From UBA2144 sp043819035 (GTDB taxonomy: Bacteria; Patescibacteriota; Gracilibacteria; Peribacterales; Peribacteraceae), in assembly GCA_043819035.1 (NCBI GenBank), contig JBDRFD010000087.1, positions 1 through 18,664 on the forward strand: a stretch of DNA of 18,664 bases. Direction: 5' to 3'. The notes under the pieces are model-generated. The model had not been told where the DNA came from. It did no database searches and worked only from the letters and a program-made list of their open reading frames with translations. Both the position numbers and the translations under genes were made by a program. This document shows positions 14,251 through 18,664 of the stretch, piece after piece (within the stretch, counting starts at the first letter, position 1; each line of letters starts with the position of its first letter).

Positions 14251-14339
14251 ATTGTCTGAACCATGATTCACCTGATTAAAGGATTGGCATGATTAATCAA
14301 GTTAATCCTTTAATCGTTTTAATCATGGTTCCAGACAAT
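14251..14339. repeat. Nested inverted repeat covering a GT 3' end
   Basis: The outer arms (14251-14268 and 14321-14339) pair over 18 bp with a one-base bulge (ATTGTCTG-AACCATGATT). Inner arms GATTAAAGGATT (14274-14285) and AATCCTTTAATC (14304-14315) pair perfectly, around a GATTAATC palindrome. The right outer arm is the last codons and stop of the glycosyltransferase ending at 14323, so gene-end text has an inverted copy 50 bp away. It could act as a terminator for that gene. Confidence 0.8.
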
Positions 14340-15408
14340 TTTCAAAAAGACCCAGATGCTCCTGCGCAACTTCTTCCCATCCCCTCGTCTGCAGAGCATG
14401 AGCTGCCTTTTGTGCATATTCCGAATAGTGAGCACGAACATCTTCTATAGCTTCAACAATCTGATCGACTGTTCTCAAGTTTTTCAGAATCATTCCAGAT
14501 GAAAGTGCACTACTTAAACCCGTTTCACTAGTAAGCAACACAGGAAGCCCTGCCGCCCTCGCTTCCAGCGCAACATTCGGACTGATTTCCGTGAGAGATG
14601 GAATAACCAGCAGGTCATGGCTCTGAAAAATCTTTTGTTTCTCCTTCCCACTCGCAGGTGAGACGAAAATAATCTTGGGACTCGCAAGCTTTCTTAAATC
14701 TCTCCCCTTCGACCCCTCGCCAACCATCGTTACACGTGCATCAATCTTCTTTATCGCCTTCAGAAATGTTTCTAAATTCTTAAACGCCACAAACCGTCCC
14801 ATAAAGAGGAGACGCAGTGGAGTATTCATCGCATGTATCTGAGGTTGACCTTCAGGTAATGCGTTTTCAATGACTAAATGGGCAGAAAGTTTCTTGAAAT
14901 GCTTCTCATAAATCTCCTGCTGATAGTGGGTTGAAAAAACAATATGGTTAAAGGTCGACAGCAATCTGCTAATAAGCCAATTGGCTAACAAGCTAATTGC
15001 TGATCGTTTTTCATACCACTCCTTCAAACTCTTTTTCCCTCCGAAGTCTGTATAACGCTCCCACCCAAAGTCTCCACCAAGCCTGAGAATTTTCTTCGGC
15101 TTCTTGAGTCTCACAAGCTTCAGTGGAACTCCACAGCTTACAGAAGAAAACGCATACACAATGTCTGCATCCTGCCCAACTTTCTTTAGTGCGTTCGCAT
15201 AACTAAACCATCTTAACAACGGAAGCCCCTTCTTCACTCTTACAACTTCCCAGTTGGGATTTGAGTTTTGGGATTTGGGATTTCCACCGTACGTCACCAC
15301 CACAACTTCTATCCCAATCTCAGAGAATTCTCGAGCAAGGTTGTGGACGTAGGTGGCCGGTCCCCCAATATCAGGAGGATAGATGCCCGTGACGAGGACT
15401 ATTTTCAT
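14323..15408 (-). CDS. Glycosyltransferase family 4 protein with two repeat-derived inserts
   Basis: A 361-residue GT-B enzyme. The N-terminal domain begins MKIVLVTGIYPPDIGGPATY, with a glycine-rich loop typical of GT4. The donor domain has LRLLFMGRFVAFKNLETFLKAI, ARVTMVGEGSKGRDL, IIFVSPASGKEKQKIF and LTEISPNVALEARAAG with intact E-x7-E. Two stretches are repeat text read in frame: NPKSQNSNPN (residues 43-52, GGGATTT heptamers) and SAISLLANWLISRLL (about 136-150, palindrome related to the rmlB-rmlA spacer). Both lie in the acceptor domain between conserved strands. The start is 7 bp after the rmlB stop, so the two are probably co-transcribed. Donor and acceptor are unknown. Confidence 0.92.
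   Translation of the reverse strand: MKIVLVTGIYPPDIGGPATYVHNLAREFSEIGIEVVVVTYGGNPKSQNSNPNWEVVRVKKGLPLLRWFSYANALKKVGQDADIVYAFSSVSCGVPLKLVRLKKPKKILRLGGDFGWERYTDFGGKKSLKEWYEKRSAISLLANWLISRLLSTFNHIVFSTHYQQEIYEKHFKKLSAHLVIENALPEGQPQIHAMNTPLRLLFMGRFVAFKNLETFLKAIKKIDARVTMVGEGSKGRDLRKLASPKIIFVSPASGKEKQKIFQSHDLLVIPSLTEISPNVALEARAAGLPVLLTSETGLSSALSSGMILKNLRTVDQIVEAIEDVRAHYSEYAQKAAHALQTRGWEEVAQEHLGLFENCLEP
14960..15001. repeat. Imperfect palindrome in GT coding sequence, copy of the rmlB-rmlA spacer element
   Basis: A 42 bp imperfect palindrome around a perfect 12 bp core, AGCCAATTGGCT. About 31 of 35 bases match the spacer copy at 16444-16478 (shared words CTAATAAGCCAAT and AAGCTAATTGCT). It encodes about residues 136-150 of the transferase in frame. 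Confidence 0.8.
15256..15283. repeat. GGGATTT heptamer repeat inside the same GT gene
   Basis: Four units: GGGATTT, GAGTTTT (degenerate), GGGATTT, GGGATTT. Read on the minus strand in frame it gives the NPKSQNSNPN segment. The short flanks TCCCA and TGGGA could pair, but there is no full inverted arm. Confidence 0.7.
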
Positions 15409-15415
15409 AAATTAC

Positions 15416-16357
15416 TTAAGAATACTTCTCCTGATACCACTCCACCGTCTTCTTGATCCCTTCTTCAAAACTCACCTTCGGTTCCCATCCGAGTTTATTC
15501 GTCAAACTTGAGTCGAGAGCATAGCGCCAATCGTGCCCGGGACGATCGTCTACAAATGAGATTAAGTCATGTGACTTCCCAAGTGCATCCAGCATCAGAT
15601 TGGCGGTTTCAATGTTCTCACGTTCACTGTCCGCACTGATCAAATAGATCTCTCCATCTTTGCCTTTTTTAAGCACTGCCTCCGTCGCATCAGTGTGATC
15701 AGTAACAAAGAGCCAGTCACGCTTCTGCTTCCCTTCTCCATACACCGGAATCGGCTCATCATTGAGCGCACTTCTGATGATGGTCGGTAGGAACTTCTCA
15801 TCCGCCTGATGCGGACCGTAGTTATTGGTGCATCGTGTGATGCGAGCTCGGATTCCATAGGTGTGCACTGCTGCGAGGACAAGGAGGTCACCGGCTGCTT
15901 TAGACGCAGAGTACGGATTACAGGGATTAAGCACGGTCTTGGGTGTGCATGGAGGATCCGAATCTTTCAAACCTCCATATACTTCATCAGTTGAAACATG
16001 TAGCAGGAGAATATCCGGATTCTCTTTGCACACTTCAATCAAACTCTGAACTCCAATCACGTTAGTCTGCAAAAACGGCGCAGCATCCGCGATGGAATTA
16101 TCTACATGTGTCTCCGCTGCAAAATCGACAATCGCATCAATAGCTCGATCTTCGACTATCTGTGTAACGAGCTGCTGGTCCGCTATATCTCCATGTATGA
16201 ACTGCATCTGCTCCTCGACCGGTTCCAGATAGGACCGATCTGCAGCATACGTCAATTTGTCCAGCACGATCATCTGATCATCAGGATGGTTTTGGACATG
16301 CCGCAGCACGAAGTGCGATCCGATGAATCCGGCTGCTCCAGTAACAAGTAGGTTCAT
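15416..16357 (-). CDS. rmlB: dTDP-glucose 4,6-dehydratase (RmlB)
   Basis: A 313-residue extended short-chain dehydrogenase. MNLLVTGAAGFIGSHF carries GxxGxxG for NAD binding. HVSTDEVYGGL supplies the Thr/Asp/Glu of the active site, YSASKAAGDLL carries Tyr-x3-Lys, and TRCTNNYGPHQ and EGKQKRDWLFVTDH complete the RmlB pattern. It converts dTDP-glucose to dTDP-4-keto-6-deoxyglucose, the step after RmlA. I chose ATG 16357; the frame is open to 16399, but that part adds 14 residues before the natural MNLLVTG start and reads into the repeat. It diverges from rmlA across 122 bp and lies 7 bp before a glycosyltransferase. rmlC and rmlD are not in the window, so the final sugar cannot be named. Confidence 0.95.
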   Translation of the reverse strand: MNLLVTGAAGFIGSHFVLRHVQNHPDDQMIVLDKLTYAADRSYLEPVEEQMQFIHGDIADQQLVTQIVEDRAIDAIVDFAAETHVDNSIADAAPFLQTNVIGVQSLIEVCKENPDILLLHVSTDEVYGGLKDSDPPCTPKTVLNPCNPYSASKAAGDLLVLAAVHTYGIRARITRCTNNYGPHQADEKFLPTIIRSALNDEPIPVYGEGKQKRDWLFVTDHTDATEAVLKKGKDGEIYLISADSERENIETANLMLDALGKSHDLISFVDDRPGHDWRYALDSSLTNKLGWEPKVSFEEGIKKTVEWYQEKYS

Positions 16358-16388
16358 AGCTTGTGGAAGTAGTTTGGAGACTCGTAGA

Positions 16389-16478
16389 GCAATTAGCAAT
16401 TAGCTAGTTGGCTTTTTAGCTTTAAAATATCTGAAGATAATCTAGCTAATAAGCCAATCGGCCAATAAGCTAATTGCT
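16389..16478. repeat. Inverted word repeat in the rmlB-rmlA divergent spacer
   Basis: The left arm (16389-16420) and right arm (16444-16477) share GCAATTAGC and a TTGGCTTATTAGCT-like word in inverted order. The right arm carries the -10-like TAAGCT and runs up to the rmlA ATG, so repeat text forms the rmlA upstream region. The same words recur at 14960-15001 and 17172-17239. Confidence 0.8.
16466..16471 (+). promoter_or_regulatory. -10-like TAAGCT before rmlA, inside the repeat
   Basis: TAAGCT ends 8 nt before ATG 16480. The hexamer is part of the repeated word. The same hexamer and spacing precede the glycosyltransferase at 7265. Confidence 0.35.
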
Positions 16479-16479
16479 A

Positions 16480-17196
16480 ATGAAAGGCGTTCTAATTTGC
16501 GGCGGCACGGGATCCAGGCTTCGTCCACTCACGGACGTGACGAATAAGAGCCTGCTTCCGGTCTACGATAAACCACTTTTGCTCTTCCCTTTGCAGGTAT
16601 TGCTTGATGCGGGGATTAAGGAGATCGCAGTGATCACTGGCACAGAGCATATGAACCAAATTTCTGAGTTTCTGGGATCCGGATCCAAGTTTGATTGTGA
16701 ATTCACCTTCAAAGTGCAGGATAAACCCGGAGGAATCGCGCAAGCTCTGGGCCTTGCAGAAGAGTTTGCAGAAGGCGATAGCATCTGCGCCATTTTGGGT
16801 GACAATATCTTCTTTGATGATCTGACCACTGCAATTACCAGCTTCGAAAAAGGAGGACATGTGTTCCTTCGGGAAGTCCCCGACCCCGAGCGATTTGGTG
16901 TGGTGGAAGTTGATGGTGATAACGTCACATCAATTGAAGAAAAACCTGAGAATCCAAAGAGCAACCTGGCACAAACCGGATGTTATCTATTCGATAATCG
17001 TTGCTTCGAGATTATTAAGAACCTCAAACCCTCTGTGAGAGGAGAATTGGAAATAACCGACGTCGCTAAGGAGTACATCGAGTCAGATGAACTCACTTAC
17101 ACCAAACTCTGCGAAGAATGGATCGACGCGGGGACGTTTGAAAGTTTGTTTAGGGCTGCTGAGTTGGTACGAGAAAAAAAGCCATTAGCTTATTAG
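16480..17196 (+). CDS. rmlA: Glucose-1-phosphate thymidylyltransferase, short form (RmlA)
   Basis: A 238-residue nucleotidyltransferase. MKGVLICGGTGSRLRPLT is the signature nucleotide loop, followed by NKSLLPVYDKPLLLFPL, QDKPGGIAQALGLAEEF, ILGDNIFFDD (metal-binding Asp), FGVVEVDG, EEKPENPKSNLAQTGCYLFD and ELEITDV with EWIDAGTFESLF. It joins dTTP and glucose-1-phosphate to give dTDP-glucose, the substrate of the neighbouring RmlB. It is about 50 residues shorter than the enteric enzyme (about 290), lacking the C-terminal helical extension; short forms are known among related sugar nucleotidyltransferases. ATG 16480 is chosen over an in-frame TTG at 16474. The final residues (KPLAY) and the stop are formed by the repeat at 17172-17239. 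Confidence 0.93.
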   Translation: MKGVLICGGTGSRLRPLTDVTNKSLLPVYDKPLLLFPLQVLLDAGIKEIAVITGTEHMNQISEFLGSGSKFDCEFTFKVQDKPGGIAQALGLAEEFAEGDSICAILGDNIFFDDLTTAITSFEKGGHVFLREVPDPERFGVVEVDGDNVTSIEEKPENPKSNLAQTGCYLFDNRCFEIIKNLKPSVRGELEITDVAKEYIESDELTYTKLCEEWIDAGTFESLFRAAELVREKKPLAY

Positions 17197-17239
17197 CAAT
17201 TAGCTAATTAGCTAACTGCTAACTGCTAATTGCTTTTTC
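17172..17239. terminator. Bidirectional terminator-like word palindrome between convergent genes
   Basis: Outer text GAAAAAAAGC (17172-17181) pairs with GCTTTTTC (17232-17239). Inside are repeats of GCAATTAGC, CTAATTAGC and CTAACTGCTAACTGC. It covers the last codons of both rmlA (KPLAY) and the convergent glycosyltransferase (KAISS). A stem flanked by A and T runs on both strands fits a two-way intrinsic terminator. Confidence 0.7.
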
Positions 17240-18280
17240 ATACACCTTCGCATATTCCATAGCAACACAGCTCCAATCGAAGCTCTGAGCATGCAACTTT
17301 CCGGCTTCAGAAAGCCTATTTCTCAAATCACTATCAGCAAGTAGTTTGGCTAAAACCAAGGATGCTGCCCCGGGGTCATCCGGATCAACTAAAATCCCTG
17401 TCTCCCCATCTTTCACAATATCCAGAATACCCTCAATATTTGTGCCAATCACCGCACACCCCGCAGCCTGTGCTTCCAGGAACACATTCCCAAACGCCTC
17501 GTGTCGAGAGAGCCCGCAGAAGATTTCAGCTTGTGCGTACTCGCAGTGAATCTGATCTGCTGGAATGTAGCCTGTAAATTTGACGTGATCTGATATACCA
17601 AGATCATTTGCCATTTTTTCTAAACGATTCCTCTGTGAACCATCACCAACAATTCGCAGTGTTGCACCATCCGCGAGAATTGAAAATGCCTTCAACAAAA
17701 CATCCACCCCCTTTTGTGGTTCCAACCGACCGACAAAAAGGATGCGGCCTGGAATCTTTGGATTCCGTATCAGCGATTCATGAATCGCTGCTACAGGGAT
17801 ACCATTTGGAATCTTGATGACATCATCACGTCCGAACTTCTCTGCCATATCTACCAACACAGAACTAATCGCAGTAACTTTATCCGGCGATCGCACAATC
17901 ATCTTCTTGAGGAAGCTTCGATTCGTCGTCTGCATCGTGAGAATTCGCTTTGCTGACGTCATCCACTTACAAAAGACGAGCGCAAGCCCTGCAAATGTTT
18001 CTAAAACTGCATGCGCAACGACCGGTTTTAATTTTCGAACCGCAAGCGGAGCCAAAAATGGAAAGAGCCACTTATCAAACCCAAAGCCAAAACCAATTCG
18101 AACTACCGGAATTGCTCCTTGCAACATATCCTTCTTAGGAAGACTCTTCTTGAGCCTCGCCGTCACAATCGTAAAATCATACTGGTCCTTCAAAGCTAAC
18201 GGCACCTCTTCTGCACAAGCTTCCGCACCGCTTCTAAAGGGAGTAAGAAACGCCGAGAGAATAACAATTCTTGGCTTCAT
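17219..18280 (-). CDS. Glycosyltransferase family 4 protein
   Basis: A 353-residue GT-B enzyme. ATG 18280 gives MKPRIVILSAFLTPFRSGAE, with a glycine/acid acceptor loop; the frame opens further upstream to 18319 only by reading the preceding gene's palindromic end. The donor domain has GRILFVGRLEPQKGVDVLLKAF, LRIVGDGSQRNRLEKMA, VKFTGYIPADQIHCEYAQA and the intact E-x7-E in RHEAFGNVFLEAQAAG. The ATG overlaps the stop of the upstream glycosyltransferase (ATGA), which indicates co-transcription and coupling. Its 3' end is shared with the word palindrome that also ends rmlA. Donor and acceptor are unknown. Confidence 0.93.
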   Translation of the reverse strand: MKPRIVILSAFLTPFRSGAEACAEEVPLALKDQYDFTIVTARLKKSLPKKDMLQGAIPVVRIGFGFGFDKWLFPFLAPLAVRKLKPVVAHAVLETFAGLALVFCKWMTSAKRILTMQTTNRSFLKKMIVRSPDKVTAISSVLVDMAEKFGRDDVIKIPNGIPVAAIHESLIRNPKIPGRILFVGRLEPQKGVDVLLKAFSILADGATLRIVGDGSQRNRLEKMANDLGISDHVKFTGYIPADQIHCEYAQAEIFCGLSRHEAFGNVFLEAQAAGCAVIGTNIEGILDIVKDGETGILVDPDDPGAASLVLAKLLADSDLRNRLSEAGKLHAQSFDWSCVAMEYAKVYEKAISS

Positions 18281-18664
18281 GAATTGGCAGCGGAAAGCCG
18301 CGGCTTTCCGCTGCGGCACATATTGTCAAACAACGCCCTGTACTTCTCCCCCACAACCTTCCAATCAAATTCTTCTTCAATCCGCTTACGCGCAGCTTCG
18401 CCCAAGGATGTTCGCTTTCCTTTATCTTCAATAAGTCGACGCAGATGTGCCCTGAGCGCATCGCGGTCACCCGGCTGAAAGAGAAATCCCGAGATGCCAT
18501 TTTGAATCAGGAACCGATTGCCGCCCACTTCGGTCGCAATACATGCACACCCCGATGCCATCGCTTCCATCAACGCATTACTTAAGCCTTCGGAGTAACT
18601 GGGAAGTACGAATATGTCAGTCTTACTTAAAATATCTGCAACATCATCGCGTAAACCTGTGAAT
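18277..18664 (-). CDS. Glycosyltransferase family 4 protein, 5' truncated by window edge
   Basis: Only the C-terminal 128 residues are visible, open to the window edge. FTGLRDDVADILSKTDIFVLP is followed by the E-x7-E motif SEGLSNALMEAMASG, then CACIATEVGGN, NGISGFLFQPGDRDAL and EEEFDWKVVGEKYRALFD, a typical GT4 donor-domain ending. The last residues CRSGKPRLSAANS are encoded by a perfect 28 bp palindrome and do not look like family sequence, so the gene has gained repeat text at its end. The stop overlaps the start of the next glycosyltransferase by ATGA. Confidence 0.9.
   Translation of the reverse strand, partial: FTGLRDDVADILSKTDIFVLPSYSEGLSNALMEAMASGCACIATEVGGNRFLIQNGISGFLFQPGDRDALRAHLRRLIEDKGKRTSLGEAARKRIEEEFDWKVVGEKYRALFDNMCRSGKPRLSAANS
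18287..18314. repeat. Perfect 28 bp palindrome at the 3' end of a GT gene
   Basis: GCAGCGGAAAGCCG (18287-18300) is exactly mirrored by 18301-18314. It is GC-rich compared with its surroundings and lies in the last codons of the upstream glycosyltransferase, 7 bp before the start of the next gene. Confidence 0.9.

Noticed and set aside
17814..18434. Plus-strand open frame of 206 codons
   Set aside because: It is antisense to two coupled glycosyltransferases with clear motifs and has no recognisable domain.
1..18664. UGA-as-glycine code (Gracilibacteria/Absconditabacteria)
   Set aside because: Well-supported genes end naturally at TGA (6088-6090 and 14323-14325) and have no internal TGA codons.

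Overview
This 18.7 kb window looks like part of a cell-surface polysaccharide or glycoconjugate locus from an uncultured bacterium. Compact genes, frequent end overlaps, no visible Shine-Dalgarno motifs and word-like repeats inside genes make me think of the Patescibacteria (CPR) side of the tree. That placement is an impression from memory, not a computed result. The standard genetic code fits, since TGA is a stop (for example at 6090 and 14323), which argues against code-25 Gracilibacteria/Absconditabacteria. I saw no tRNA, rRNA, CRISPR array or transposase.

Layout. 1-546 is the end of a site-2 protease. 560-5392 (+) is a carbamoylation module: a DUF5989/SxtK-like small membrane protein, a short SxtJ-like membrane protein, a NodU/CmcH/SxtI-type O-carbamoyltransferase, an unusual 457-residue protein with PfkB/ADP-dependent-kinase-like motifs, and a membrane-anchored SGNH hydrolase (SxtL-like position). 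A SAM methyltransferase follows at 5404-6090. From 6.1 to 11.3 kb lie two GT4-like glycosyltransferases, an exostosin-like transferase, a second methyltransferase and a protein with a DDD motif that may be a GT-A enzyme, in mixed orientations. 11350-11943 is a non-coding, repeat-rich block between convergent genes. From 11.9 kb to the end come five more GT4 genes (the last cut by the window edge) and the dTDP-sugar pair rmlB and rmlA. Together the genes could make an activated deoxysugar, assemble a glycan with about eight transferases, and decorate it by methylation and carbamoylation. No flippase, polymerase, rmlC or rmlD is inside the window.

Most interesting. (i) Short words, often heptamers, are repeated in tandem and then often repeated inverted, with a different word at almost every locus. 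They sit between genes, at gene ends, and in frame inside at least three genes. (ii) A 594 bp spacer holds palindromes with a TTCGTGCGAA-like core whose flanks change in a compensating way, plus two remnants of a glycosyltransferase 3' end and 36 bp direct repeats. (iii) At least eight genes have a TANNNT hexamer only 6-8 nt before the start codon, which suggests leaderless transcripts. (iv) A possible sugar kinase lies inside a saxitoxin-like carbamoylation gene set.
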